Assembly (NCBI RefSeq): GCF_947381555.1
Contig: NZ_CANCWQ010000001.1
Coordinates: forward strand, 62,001-126,000
Length of the DNA stretch: 64,000 nt
Source: Limosilactobacillus pulli
GTDB taxonomy: Bacteria; Bacillota; Bacilli; Lactobacillales; Lactobacillaceae
Reading direction: 5' to 3'
A program made the position numbers and the translations under genes. Positions 32,193 through 41,203 of this stretch are shown here, one piece after another (position 1 is the stretch's first letter; every line of letters begins with the position of its first letter). The notes under the pieces are model-generated. The model had not been told where the DNA came from. It did no database searches and worked only from the letters and a program-made list of their open reading frames with translations.

Positions 32193-34625
32193 TTAACGAA
32201 TCTCAGCATTCAAGACGTCTTGCAGATGCTTTTCTACTCGAGCAAAGGCATCGTTAACCTGATCTTCAGTCAGCGTCGTGTCGTCAGCCTGATAGGTCAG
32301 CGTGTAGGCCAGCGACTTTTTGCCAGCTGGCAGCTTGGCACCCGTGTAAACGTCAAACAGATGCACGTCCTTGAGGTATTGACCACCCTTTTGATAGATC
32401 AGATCAACAACTTCTTCATTGGTTACGTCCTCATCAACCAACAGGGCAATGTCACGCGTTACGGCTGGGTACTTGCTGATGTGCAGGTACTGTTTTGGCA
32501 GTTTTTCAGCCGCCATCAATGCTTCCAGGTTCAGTTCAAAGACATAGGTAGCTGGAATCTTTAAGTCCTTAGCAAATTGTGGGTGAATCTGACCGACAAA
32601 ACCAATCAGCTTGTCATTAAGCAGAATATTGGCGGTCCGTCCTGGATGCATCTCCTTGCGCGTGCTGTCGGCTACGTATTCGATCGTACCAGCAATTGCC
32701 ATGTTGTGTAAGTAGCGTTCTACAATTCCCTTGATCTGGTAGAAGTCAACCGGACGCTTCTCAAGATGCCAGCTGTCAGCCAACAGACTGCCGGCCATGG
32801 CCCCAGCAACGTGCTCTTGTTCTTCAGGACGCTCACCGCCTTTAGGAATAAAGACGCGACCTTGTTCGTAAAGCGCGATGTCTTCAACCTGGCGAGTCGT
32901 ATTGTAGGCTACGTCAACCAAAAGACCACTAATAATGCTTTCACGAGCCGTCGTGTGATCAGAGCTCATTGGATAGTCCAGCTGCATTGGCGTAACGGCT
33001 GGATCAATCGTAAACTGCTGAGCCTGCTTTTCATTCATCAATGAGTAGCTGATGGCTTGGTTGAGCCCCATGCTTTGCAAAGATTGGCGCGTAGCTTTCA
33101 AGAATTTTTGGCGTGGATTTAAGCCACCCAGTGTCCGCGTCATAGTTGGCAAAGTTGATGGAATGTTTTCATAACCATACAGCCGCGCGATTTCTTCGTT
33201 TAAATCGGCTGCAATGCTGATATCCCAGCGCCGGGCCGGAACATTAACGACCAGTGCATCATCACCTGACTGCGTGTAGGCAAACTTCAAGCGATCAAAG
33301 ATGTTTTCAATCTGCTCAAGCTTCAGCTCCGTACCCAAAACGGCGTTGACCTTGTTTACAGACATCGTAATCGGCGTGGATTTAACCAGTTTTTCACTGC
33401 CAGTAACGATCCCCTGTTCAACTTCACCGCCAGCCAATTGCTGAAGCCAGTAAGCTGCTTCGTTCAGTGCCGTTTCCACGGTTTCTGGATTGATGCCTCG
33501 TTCAAAACGCATTGAGCTTTCACTGTGCAGATCCAGTCGGCGAGCCTGCTTGCGCACCATTACTGAATCAAAGATAGCAGCTTCTAAGACTACGTTTTGC
33601 GTCTGATCGTTAACTGCCGTGCTCAAGCCGCCCATCGTTCCGGCCAGGCAGACTGGCTCATCGTTTGAGGTTACCAGGATGTCTTCTTTTTGCAGCGTTT
33701 GTTCGGCCTCATCCAGCGTTACAAACTTTTCGCCTTCATGCGCATGGCGAACGCTCAGCTCATGGGCTGGCAGACGGTCGTAGTCATAGCTGTGCATTGG
33801 CTGACCATACTTGAGCAAAATGTAGTTGGTAACGTCAACGACATTATTAATTGGGCGAATCCCAGCGTTCCATAAACGAATCTGCAGCCACATTGGACTC
33901 TCGCACAGCTTAACGTTTTTAATCACCCGTGCTTTATAGGTTGGTGCAATCTGAGCATCAGGAATCGTGATCTTCAATAGATCGCCAGCCTTTTGCGTGC
34001 CGTTTTCTTTAACGTCGTAGGTCTTAAAGTTGTTTGGCAAGTCATAGATTGCACTTAGATCATTAACGTTGCCGTACATGCTCAGCATATCACCACGGTT
34101 AGGCGTCAAGTCGGTATCAATGATCGTATCGTCCATTCCTAGGTAGGAAAAGACTGCATCGCCGACCTTGGCATCGTCATTTAAGAACCAGATGCCTTCT
34201 TCATAGGCTTTGGGAGCGATTTTGTCGCTAAAGCCAATTTCTTGCAGTGCACACAGCATCCCGTTTGATTCTTCACCGCGGATCTTGCCACGCTTGATCT
34301 TGGTGCCGTCCTTTAACTTGGCACCGGCTAAGGCAACGATGACCTTCTTGCCCAGCGCCTGGCTGACGTTTGGTGCACCACAGACAATCTGAACCGCGGC
34401 ACCTTCGCTGATCTTGACTTGGCACAGATTCAAGTGATCAGAGTCTGGATGTGGCTTGATTGATTCAACCTGGCCAACGACAATATTGCTCAGCCCATCG
34501 CTTGGTGAGTAGACTTCATTGATGTCAACCGAGGTCAAGGCCAGTTTTTGTGCCAGCGCATTTGGTTCAATCTTATTTTCTTCAAGAGGCAGATATTCAT
34601 TTAACCATTGGTATGAAACTTTCAT
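32193..34625 (-). CDS. pheT: Phenylalanyl-tRNA synthetase beta subunit
   Basis: 810 aa. Domain order typical of PheT: N-terminal tRNA-binding OB domain (about 40-150, VGQVESIKPHPDSDHLNLCQV), B3/B4 editing domain, B5 (about 405-480), catalytic-like core, and the C-terminal FDX-ACB anticodon domain (SKYPAVTRDIALLVDEDV at about 715). Forms an alpha2-beta2 enzyme with PheS encoded 5 bp upstream. Both are controlled by the T-box at 35697-35930. Confidence 0.97.
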   Translation of the reverse strand: MKVSYQWLNEYLPLEENKIEPNALAQKLALTSVDINEVYSPSDGLSNIVVGQVESIKPHPDSDHLNLCQVKISEGAAVQIVCGAPNVSQALGKKVIVALAGAKLKDGTKIKRGKIRGEESNGMLCALQEIGFSDKIAPKAYEEGIWFLNDDAKVGDAVFSYLGMDDTIIDTDLTPNRGDMLSMYGNVNDLSAIYDLPNNFKTYDVKENGTQKAGDLLKITIPDAQIAPTYKARVIKNVKLCESPMWLQIRLWNAGIRPINNVVDVTNYILLKYGQPMHSYDYDRLPAHELSVRHAHEGEKFVTLDEAEQTLQKEDILVTSNDEPVCLAGTMGGLSTAVNDQTQNVVLEAAIFDSVMVRKQARRLDLHSESSMRFERGINPETVETALNEAAYWLQQLAGGEVEQGIVTGSEKLVKSTPITMSVNKVNAVLGTELKLEQIENIFDRLKFAYTQSGDDALVVNVPARRWDISIAADLNEEIARLYGYENIPSTLPTMTRTLGGLNPRQKFLKATRQSLQSMGLNQAISYSLMNEKQAQQFTIDPAVTPMQLDYPMSSDHTTARESIISGLLVDVAYNTTRQVEDIALYEQGRVFIPKGGERPEEQEHVAGAMAGSLLADSWHLEKRPVDFYQIKGIVERYLHNMAIAGTIEYVADSTRKEMHPGRTANILLNDKLIGFVGQIHPQFAKDLKIPATYVFELNLEALMAAEKLPKQYLHISKYPAVTRDIALLVDEDVTNEEVVDLIYQKGGQYLKDVHLFDVYTGAKLPAGKKSLAYTLTYQADDTTLTEDQVNDAFARVEKHLQDVLNAEIR

Positions 34626-34630
34626 TGAGA

Positions 34631-35677
34631 TTATCCTTTCTGATCAAATTGAGTCAAGAAGCGCATGTCGTTTTGGTAGAAGTCACGAATGTCTTCAACG
34701 CCGTATTTAATCATGGCGAAACGATCTGGTCCTAGACCAAAGGCAAAACCGCCATATACATCGGGATCAACGCCTGACATCTTCAAGACGTTTGGATGAA
34801 CCATACCGGCACCCAGCACCTCAATCCAGCCATTGCCCTTGCAGATGCCGCATCCTTTACCCAGACAGTTGAAACAAGTAACGTCAGCTTCAACGCTTGG
34901 TTCGGTAAATGGGAAGTAGCTTGGCCGCAAGCGAACCTTCAATTGATCACCAAACAGATTTTGGGCAACGACTTCCAGCGTCCCTTTCAAATCAGCCATC
35001 GTTACATGCTCACCGACAACCAGTCCTTCAACTTGATGGAACTGATGACTGTGCGTGGCATCATCAGTATCGCGCCGGTAAACCTTACCTGGTGAGATCA
35101 TCTTCAAAGGACCCTTGGAAAAGTCGTGCGTCTCCATCATACGGGCCTGCATTGGCGAAGTCTGGGTCCGCATCAGAACAGATGGCGTGATGTAGAAAGT
35201 ATCCTGCATGTCACGAGCTGGGTGATCTTTTGGTAGATTCAGCTTTTCAAAGTTGTATTCTTCTTGTTCAACCTCATCACCGACTGCCACTTCATAGCCC
35301 ATCCCAATAAACAGATCTACCAGTTGGTCAATAATCTGCTGAATCACGTGTGGCTGCCCTTGAGCAACCGGCGTCCCTGGCAGGGTAACATCGATTGATT
35401 CGCTTTGCAGCTTGGCATCCATTACGGCCTGTTCCAGACTGGCTTTTTTATCTTCCAAGGCTCGTTGCAATTCATCACGAACCTCATTGGCAAACTTGCC
35501 GACTTTGGGCCGTTCTTCAGCCGTCAGATCACGCATGCCGCGCAAGACGTTGGTGATTGGACCTTTCTTACCCAGCAATTTTACGCGAATATCATTAACG
35601 TTCTTTAAGTCCTCACTGTTTTCAATTTCATTGAGCCCTTGTTGACGCAATTCTTCAAGTTTTTCTCTTAAACCCAT
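34631..35677 (-). CDS. pheS: Phenylalanyl-tRNA synthetase alpha subunit
   Basis: 348 aa. N-terminal coiled coil that binds tRNA-Phe, then the class II aminoacyl-tRNA synthetase core (DTFYITPSVLMRTQTSPMQAR; FHQVEGLVV; GLGPDRFAMIKYG). ATG 35677 is preferred, six bases after AAGGAGG. The longer open frame upstream is the T-box terminator and not coding. First gene of pheST. Confidence 0.97.
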   Translation of the reverse strand: MGLREKLEELRQQGLNEIENSEDLKNVNDIRVKLLGKKGPITNVLRGMRDLTAEERPKVGKFANEVRDELQRALEDKKASLEQAVMDAKLQSESIDVTLPGTPVAQGQPHVIQQIIDQLVDLFIGMGYEVAVGDEVEQEEYNFEKLNLPKDHPARDMQDTFYITPSVLMRTQTSPMQARMMETHDFSKGPLKMISPGKVYRRDTDDATHSHQFHQVEGLVVGEHVTMADLKGTLEVVAQNLFGDQLKVRLRPSYFPFTEPSVEADVTCFNCLGKGCGICKGNGWIEVLGAGMVHPNVLKMSGVDPDVYGGFAFGLGPDRFAMIKYGVEDIRDFYQNDMRFLTQFDQKG

Positions 35678-35696
35678 CATTTTCCTCCTTAGCGTG

Positions 35697-35930
35697 GCCA
35701 CAAAAAAACTCGCCCCTCGACGAATCGAGGGACGAGTTGTTCGCGGTACCACCCTGGTTTATGACAATGTCATACGCTCAAATGACTGATAACGGTTGTC
35801 AACCGGGATACAAGGTACCGACTCCGGAAGTGAAATTCACTAATGCCAGCAGAAATGACTTGCAGTCGATGATCATTTCTCCCTAAGTGCCGCCTAATCA
35901 GCTACTAATTTCCATCACAGTCGCTTTAAT
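35697..35930 (-). promoter_or_regulatory. T-box riboswitch of pheST (Phe specifier)
   Basis: Contains the T-box core AGGGTGGTACCGCG (35742-35755 on the minus strand) followed by a strong terminator ACTCGTCCCTCGA/TCGAGGGGCGAGT and a T-tract (35701-35739). Upstream stem-I elements end near 35930. A TTC codon in GTGAATTTCAC (35832-35834) fits the specifier position for phenylalanine. Uncharged tRNA-Phe would stabilise the antiterminator and allow pheST transcription. The rest of the gap to 35980 shows nothing further. Confidence 0.92.
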
Positions 35931-35980
35931 AAATATAAGGCTATTTTAGGCAATCATGACGGCATGGTCAAGTCCTAATT

Positions 35981-36319
35981 TTAATTGCGCCCGCACCAGC
36001 GATCACTCCACTGATGCACGGCGTCCATAACTGGAGCCAGCTCACGTCCGCGCTCAGTCAATGAATAGTCAACGCGACTTTCGCCTGGATAGGTATTGCG
36101 TGAAACAATCCCATCTTCTTCCAGTTCCTTTAAACGCTCGCAAAGCACCCGATCACTACACTTTTCGACATGAGCCGCCAGATCCTTGAACCGCTGCGTA
36201 TGCTCATGCAGCAGTACCTCAATGATCAGCCCATTCCATTTCTTGCCCAACATGGCAAACGTTTCGGTAAACTTTGGACACAGCGTAAAATCATCCTGCT
36301 TGGCTTTTACTTGATCCAT
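35981..36319 (-). CDS. HxlR family transcriptional regulator
   Basis: 112 aa winged-helix protein. The family opening CPKFTETFAMLGKKWNGLIIEVLL, HTH (RFKDLAAHVEKCSDRVLCERLKELEEDGIV) and wing (ESRVDYSLTERG) are all present; Cys15 is the residue often used for redox sensing. ATG 36319 follows AAGGGGAG. Downstream of the HD-domain gene by 20 bp, so possibly co-transcribed. Target unknown. Confidence 0.92.
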   Translation of the reverse strand: MDQVKAKQDDFTLCPKFTETFAMLGKKWNGLIIEVLLHEHTQRFKDLAAHVEKCSDRVLCERLKELEEDGIVSRNTYPGESRVDYSLTERGRELAPVMDAVHQWSDRWCGRN

Positions 36320-36339
36320 CAAATCTCCCCTTCCTCAAA

Positions 36340-36870
36340 TTAGACTTTTTTCCTGGTTTTGGAAGGAATGGCATGCCAATTCATCACGATTTCTTTTTGC
36401 TGCTCCAGTTTTTTGCGCAATGGGCCGAAGAATTCATGCTCGGCCTCGTAGTTGTCGACCATTGACACGATCAGACTCTCCATATAACGCGGCACGGCCA
36501 TCGTAGCACCAAACATATGCTTTAAGATAATGTCACGTTCTTTTTTGTTCAGGTGCGTGATCTTTTCGGCATTCCGCAGTGCAACGCGAGGGTGAATAAA
36601 GGCATGCGATCCCAGATTGAATTTGGTAGTTCGCCAGTCATAGTAGAACAGATCGTGCAAGAGTCCAGCGCGAGCAGTGCTCTTGTAGTCCAGATGCATT
36701 TTCTTTGCCAGCTTGTAGCTGTCAAATGAAACGGCAATCGAATGCTGCAGACGGTTGGAATGATGATGCTGTTTATAGTGCGCAAGCCTTTTGACGGCCG
36801 GCTGTTCCAGCAGATCCTTAACCAGTGAAACATACTCAGGGTCTTGACGCCATTCGTTCTCGGTTTTCAT
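36340..36870 (-). CDS. HD-domain protein (predicted phosphohydrolase)
   Basis: 176 aa. Metal-binding pattern of the HD superfamily: RLQHSIAVS (first His), GLLHDLFYYDW (His-Asp pair at about 91-92), and a later acidic VDNYEAE. Substrate unknown; nucleotide or tRNA-like phosphates are typical for the superfamily. Its C-terminus is basic (SKTRKKV). Placed between the rRNA methyltransferase and HxlR genes. Confidence 0.85.
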   Translation of the reverse strand: MKTENEWRQDPEYVSLVKDLLEQPAVKRLAHYKQHHHSNRLQHSIAVSFDSYKLAKKMHLDYKSTARAGLLHDLFYYDWRTTKFNLGSHAFIHPRVALRNAEKITHLNKKERDIILKHMFGATMAVPRYMESLIVSMVDNYEAEHEFFGPLRKKLEQQKEIVMNWHAIPSKTRKKV

Positions 36871-36998
36871 AGTAACTGGCCCCTTCCTTTATTTGTCAAT
36901 ATCATACACGATTCGCCATCAAAAATAAATTAATACGTTCTTATAAAATGTAAGTATTAATAGTAAGCAATCTGCTGAGACTGACGATAACTGAGGAT

Positions 36999-37772
36999 CT
37001 AGTCCTGGGCATTCAGCTGAAACATCAAGATGCCAGCTGAAACCGCCACGTTAAGCGACTCGGCTTGACCACGCATCGGAATATACAGATTATCCGTAGT
37101 CTGGCTCAAAAGTCGATCGCTCATCCCCTGGCCCTCGTTGCCCATGATCAGAGCAAAGTCATTTCCAGGGTGAACACTGCGGAAATTTTTGGCCGACGGG
37201 TTGAGCTGCGTGCCATAAACCGGTGCCTGCTGATGCTTGAAATCATCGATCCACTTGCTAAGGTCGCCTTCAAACAGCTGCAAATGAAACTGACTGCCCT
37301 GCATAGAGCGTACGACCTTAGGACTGCATAAGTCGGCAGTACCATCACCGGCAACCACACCTGCAAAGCCTGCTGCATCGGCCGTTCTGACCATCGTACC
37401 CACGTTGCCCGGATCCTGCACTCGATCCAACAGCAGCCAGGCTCCATGAAGCGGCAGTTTAGGCATACGCTTGAGATCTGGCATGTCAACAATGGCGGCG
37501 ATTCCTTGCGGCGTGATCGTTTCTGTAATATGACGCATGATCTCAGGCGTGACCTGATAGACCGCCTCGACTCGTGATACAATATCACTGTGTTCGGCCA
37601 GTGCATCGCTGGTGCCGATCAGTTCATGAATCGTCAAGCCGCTTTGAATGGCTTCTTGAACCAGATGCCAGCCATCCAGCATGTATTGACCAGTTTGGCG
37701 GCGATACTTGCGGGTCTGTAGTTTTTTCCAGTTCTTGACGCGTTGGTTGTGAATTGAAGTTAGTTCTTCCAT
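36999..37772 (-). CDS. TrmH/SpoU family RNA 2'-O-methyltransferase
   Basis: 257 aa. N-terminal SpoU substrate-binding domain (about 5-90), then a SPOUT knot with LLDRVQDPGNVGTMVRTADAAGF, LIMGNEGQGMS and IPMRGQAESLNVAVSAG as the three SAM/knot motifs. Methylates a ribose in rRNA or tRNA (23S rRNA likely, from neighbours). ATG 37772 is used; a GTG at 37787 is alternative but overlaps the GAGGTG site. Divergent from acylphosphatase, a common pairing. Confidence 0.93.
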   Translation of the reverse strand: MEELTSIHNQRVKNWKKLQTRKYRRQTGQYMLDGWHLVQEAIQSGLTIHELIGTSDALAEHSDIVSRVEAVYQVTPEIMRHITETITPQGIAAIVDMPDLKRMPKLPLHGAWLLLDRVQDPGNVGTMVRTADAAGFAGVVAGDGTADLCSPKVVRSMQGSQFHLQLFEGDLSKWIDDFKHQQAPVYGTQLNPSAKNFRSVHPGNDFALIMGNEGQGMSDRLLSQTTDNLYIPMRGQAESLNVAVSAGILMFQLNAQD

Positions 37773-37866
37773 AGTCTGATTTTTCACCTCAGTTTATCGT
37801 TAACTTAATTATACCATTATCCTAATGATCCTTGATAATCGTCAACCGCTTATGGGAGAGGTTTTT

Positions 37867-38139
37867 ATGCTTAATTATCATATTGTCGTCACTGGCAGAG
37901 TCCAGGGCGTCGGTTTCCGCTGGTCAACTCATGAACTGGCGTTACAGCATGGTCTGGTCGGTCAAGTCAAAAATGAATGGGACGGCAGCGTTACGATCGA
38001 CGTCCAAGGTCCAGCTGCAGCAGTCAAAATGTTTGTCAAAGAAGTTCAAGCTGGTCCCAATCCATATGCCAAAGTCGCCGGCATGCAGATTGAGCCACGT
38101 GCTATCAGAAACGACTGGCAAGACTTTAAAATGCGGTGA
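37867..38139 (+). CDS. acyP: Acylphosphatase
   Basis: 90 aa ferredoxin-like enzyme that hydrolyses acyl phosphates. Catalytic Arg in GRVQGVGFRWSTHELA (R19 region) and Asn in VKNEWDGSV are present. ATG 37867 follows GGGAGAGG; the longer in-frame start would extend the protein by 14 unlikely residues. Divergent from the SpoU methyltransferase and upstream of yidC. Confidence 0.95.
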   Translation: MLNYHIVVTGRVQGVGFRWSTHELALQHGLVGQVKNEWDGSVTIDVQGPAAAVKMFVKEVQAGPNPYAKVAGMQIEPRAIRNDWQDFKMR

Positions 38140-38228
38140 TCTTGTTGAAGTTGCTAGATTTTAAGCCCTTTTTAAGGTAAGATACAAAATGTTAAATTTA
38201 TTGAAGTCAAAGGAATGAGCTATTTAAA

Positions 38229-39179
38229 ATGAAGAAAAAACGCCTCACCGTGGCCATGCTTTTAGGCACCATGCTGCTGATCTTAAGCGGCTGCGTACGT
38301 ACCGACAAGCATGGACATCCAATCGGCTGGGTCTACAATTACATGGCTAAACCCATGCAGCATCTGATGACTTGGCTGGCTCAGCACATGGGAAACAACT
38401 ATGGCTGGGCAATCGTCGTGATTGTTGTGATCGTCCGCTTGATTCTTTTACCGGTTATGATGAGCCAAATGAAAAAGTCAACGCTGATGCAGGAAAAAAT
38501 GGCAATGGTGCAGCCGCAGCTGCGTGAGCTGCAGCAACGGCAAAAAGACGCCAAGACGCCACAGGAACAAGCCGCGGTCAGCCAACAGATGATGCAGCTC
38601 TATCGTGACAACAACATCTCAATGACTGGCGGAATCGGCTGCCTGCCATTGCTGATCCAGCTACCGATCTTTGCTGCCCTGTACGCAGCCATCCGCTACT
38701 CGCCAGATCTTTACCATGCTACGTTCATGGGAATGCCTTTAGGGAAACCAAGTGCAATTTTGGCAATTCTGGCATTTTTGGCCTACATGGTCCAAGGTTG
38801 GCTTTCCATGATCGGTGTCCCTAAAGAACAGCGCAAGCAGATGGGCGCCGCGATGCTGATGAGCCCGATCATGATTCTGTTTATTGCCTGGTCTTCTTCT
38901 GCCGGCCTAGGATTGTATTTTGTGGTCAGCGCCCTGTTTGCCATCCTACAGACCTGGCTGGTAAACACCTGGCGACCAAAGCTGCGGGAAAACATCAAAC
39001 AAGAAATGAAGGATCATCCAGTTAAGCTGCCCGACCCGATTCCTGCTCAGCCAACTGCCGCCAAGCCGACGACTGATACGATTGAACAGCTCAAAAAGGC
39101 ACCAGCCAAATCCAAGCCTGCTGCCAATAAGAGTCAACGGCGCAATGCCGGCAAACAGCATCACCATTCATCCAAATAA
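38229..39179 (+). CDS. yidC: Membrane protein insertase YidC
   Basis: 316 aa lipoprotein-type YidC/OxaA. Signal peptide with lipobox LSGC22, five TM segments, a hydrophilic coiled loop (about 85-125), the conserved GGIGCLPLLIQLPIFAALYAAI block, and the groove Arg (IVVIVRLILLP). The C-terminal tail is long, Pro/Lys-rich and basic (about 255-316), typical of the YidC2 paralog that aids ribosome binding. Inserts proteins with or without SecYEG. Confidence 0.95.
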   Translation: MKKKRLTVAMLLGTMLLILSGCVRTDKHGHPIGWVYNYMAKPMQHLMTWLAQHMGNNYGWAIVVIVVIVRLILLPVMMSQMKKSTLMQEKMAMVQPQLRELQQRQKDAKTPQEQAAVSQQMMQLYRDNNISMTGGIGCLPLLIQLPIFAALYAAIRYSPDLYHATFMGMPLGKPSAILAILAFLAYMVQGWLSMIGVPKEQRKQMGAAMLMSPIMILFIAWSSSAGLGLYFVVSALFAILQTWLVNTWRPKLRENIKQEMKDHPVKLPDPIPAQPTAAKPTTDTIEQLKKAPAKSKPAANKSQRRNAGKQHHHSSK

Positions 39180-39245
39180 CTAAGCAAAGCATCGCGGTCA
39201 ATTCACGACTCGATGCTTTTTGTAAACACAGAAAGGAAGCAAATC

Positions 39246-39656
39246 ATGATCAAGCCAATTTGTCGCAACCTGCAGATTTTGTCACAAAAAGCTCGTCCTG
39301 CTGGCAAACAGGATATTCCTTTGGCCAAGGATCTTTTGGAGACGCTGGCAGCCCATTCGGCTGATTGCGTAGGCATGGCCGCCAATATGATCGGCGCCCC
39401 CGTAAACATTATTGCCGTCTCATTAGGACCAGTCAGTGTCGCCATGCTCAATCCTCGTTTAATTGCCAAAAAGACTCCTTACCAAACCAAAGAGGGCTGC
39501 TTAAGTCTTGTTGGCCAGCGACCAGCGACTCGCTACCAACAGATCGTCGTTGAGTATCAAGACCTCAATTGGCAGCCTCAGTCGCTTTCTTTGACTGGCT
39601 TTGCTGCCGAGACCGTTCAACACGAGATTGACCACTGCAATGGCATCATCATCTAA
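39246..39656 (+). CDS. Peptide deformylase-like protein
   Basis: 136 aa, shorter than housekeeping PDF (about 180-190 aa in Firmicutes). Motif 2 EGCLS (E83, Cys85) and motif 3 QHEIDH (His126, Glu127, His130) are intact and should bind the metal. Motif 1 reads GMAANMIG, with Asn-Met where active PDFs have a Gln (GxxAAxQxG). This is a second, divergent PDF-like protein; activity is uncertain. ATG 39246 follows GAAAGGAAG. Confidence 0.88.
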   Translation: MIKPICRNLQILSQKARPAGKQDIPLAKDLLETLAAHSADCVGMAANMIGAPVNIIAVSLGPVSVAMLNPRLIAKKTPYQTKEGCLSLVGQRPATRYQQIVVEYQDLNWQPQSLSLTGFAAETVQHEIDHCNGIII

Positions 39657-39679
39657 TGCGTTCAGTTTGCAGCTAATTA

Positions 39680-39727
39680 AGGACCGATTCAGCTCATTGA
39701 TTCTGTATGAGACGAATCGGTCTTTTT
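39680..39727 (+). terminator. Terminator after the PDF-like gene
   Basis: GACCGATTC (39682-39690) pairs with GAATCGGTC (39714-39722), with an inner CTCAT/ATGAG stem, followed by TTTTTC. Confidence 0.92.
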
Positions 39728-39824
39728 CTTTTCGAGCAATTGACGTTGCCTGTTACAGCAGCAGATTTTTAGCCTATAATTAAATCAATTCCAGTAAGTA
39801 TTTTCAAAATAAGGGGTGGTGAGA

Positions 39825-41177
39825 TTGAAACATCATGACTCAATCATCAGCGAGTTAAACAATTATATCGTCCGTAACGTTACGGCTTCCGTCGGGCTTT
39901 CAATCTATATTCTGATTGACACGCTGTTTATCTCAATGGCAGCCGGTGCAATGGGCTTGACCGTTTTAAACCTGGCTTTGCCAATCTACAGTTTGTTCAG
40001 CTGTACAGGACTGCTTTTGGGCGTTGGTGGCGCAGCCTATTTTTCCTTAAACAAGGTTGATCATCCCGAACGCGTCAAAACCCTTTACAGCGAACTGGTT
40101 ATCTTTGCCGTTTTACTGGGAACCGCCATTATTATCCTAATCAATCTATTCACCAGATCACTGGCAACGATTCTGGGGGCAAACAGTCAGACCATGGACA
40201 TGGCAATCAAGTACCTGCGCTTGATGTCGATTGACGCACCCGTTACCATGGCCAACTACATTACCGTTAATTTCGTGCGCAACGACAACCATCCTGGTCT
40301 GACCATGCGTGCGGCTTTGATTGAAAGCTTTGTCGTTATCATCTTTGACTGGTTCTTTATCTTTGGTCTGCATCTGCAAATCGAAGGGGCCGCTTTGGCA
40401 GCAGTCGTCTCACCAGCCACCAGTCTGATCGTATTGTCATTTCATAAGCGCTTTCCCTATCGCCAGTTGGAATGGCATTGGGTCTGGCCACGGTTTAAGA
40501 CCCTTAAAACGGCGGCCACGCTTGGGGTATCAGCTTGTCTCAATGAGCTGAGTACCGGGGTTTCAATCTATGTTTTTAACATGGTACTCTTAAAGCTCAG
40601 CGGCAACTATGCCGTGGCAGCCTATGGCGTAATCTCAAACATTGCCATTGTGACTGTTGCGATTGCCAATGGAGTTGCTTTAGGCGTTCAGCCACTAGCC
40701 AGTCGTGAATATGGTACACGGCATTTTCGCAACGTGCGGCTGGCACTTCGGCATGGTCTAAAGATTACGGCAGCAATTGCGGTATTGGCATTTATCGTCT
40801 TGGTTGCATTTCGTCATCCAATCATCACCCTGTTTAACAACGACCATTCGCTGCAGTTAACCCATTACGCCATGGCCGGAATGCCAATCTACTTTACCAG
40901 CACGCTGTTTTCGGCAGTCAATCTGCTGATAATCATCTTTTTGACCGCCATCAACTGTGCTACGCTTTCGTTTTCAATGTCGTTTCTACGTGGCTATCTC
41001 ATCTTATTGCCAGCAATCATTTTGATGGGCTGGCTGTTTGGTATCAATGGGGTCTGGGCGGCCGTACCGGTTACCGAGCTTTTAATCACCATCATTGGCT
41101 TCTTTTTAGTCCATCAACAGGATCACCGTCTCAAGCTCATGGAAGATGCCCGGCGAAAAGCCGAACTGGCCAAATAA
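39825..41177 (+). CDS. MATE family efflux transporter
   Basis: 450 aa with about 12 TM helices in two halves; Na+- or H+-coupled efflux of cationic drugs or metabolites. Family features include an early PIYSLFSCTGLLLGVGGAAYFS segment and its counterpart in the second half (GVALGVQPLASREYG). The start is TTG 39825, eight bases after AAGGGG; the GTG pair at 39816/39819 is closer than usual. An IS30 element begins 27 bp after its stop, so its original 3' flank has been changed. Confidence 0.88.
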   Translation: MKHHDSIISELNNYIVRNVTASVGLSIYILIDTLFISMAAGAMGLTVLNLALPIYSLFSCTGLLLGVGGAAYFSLNKVDHPERVKTLYSELVIFAVLLGTAIIILINLFTRSLATILGANSQTMDMAIKYLRLMSIDAPVTMANYITVNFVRNDNHPGLTMRAALIESFVVIIFDWFFIFGLHLQIEGAALAAVVSPATSLIVLSFHKRFPYRQLEWHWVWPRFKTLKTAATLGVSACLNELSTGVSIYVFNMVLLKLSGNYAVAAYGVISNIAIVTVAIANGVALGVQPLASREYGTRHFRNVRLALRHGLKITAAIAVLAFIVLVAFRHPIITLFNNDHSLQLTHYAMAGMPIYFTSTLFSAVNLLIIIFLTAINCATLSFSMSFLRGYLILLPAIILMGWLFGINGVWAAVPVTELLITIIGFFLVHQQDHRLKLMEDARRKAELAK

Positions 41178-41203
41178 GTCATGGTTGATTACGCATCGCC
41201 GTT

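Noticed and set aside
32220..32564. Plus-strand frame opposite the pheT C-terminus
   Set aside because: Antisense shadow of a conserved tRNA synthetase with no start signal.
35681..35752. 25-residue N-terminal extension of PheS
   Set aside because: It translates the T-box terminator and antiterminator; the true Shine-Dalgarno lies immediately before 35677.
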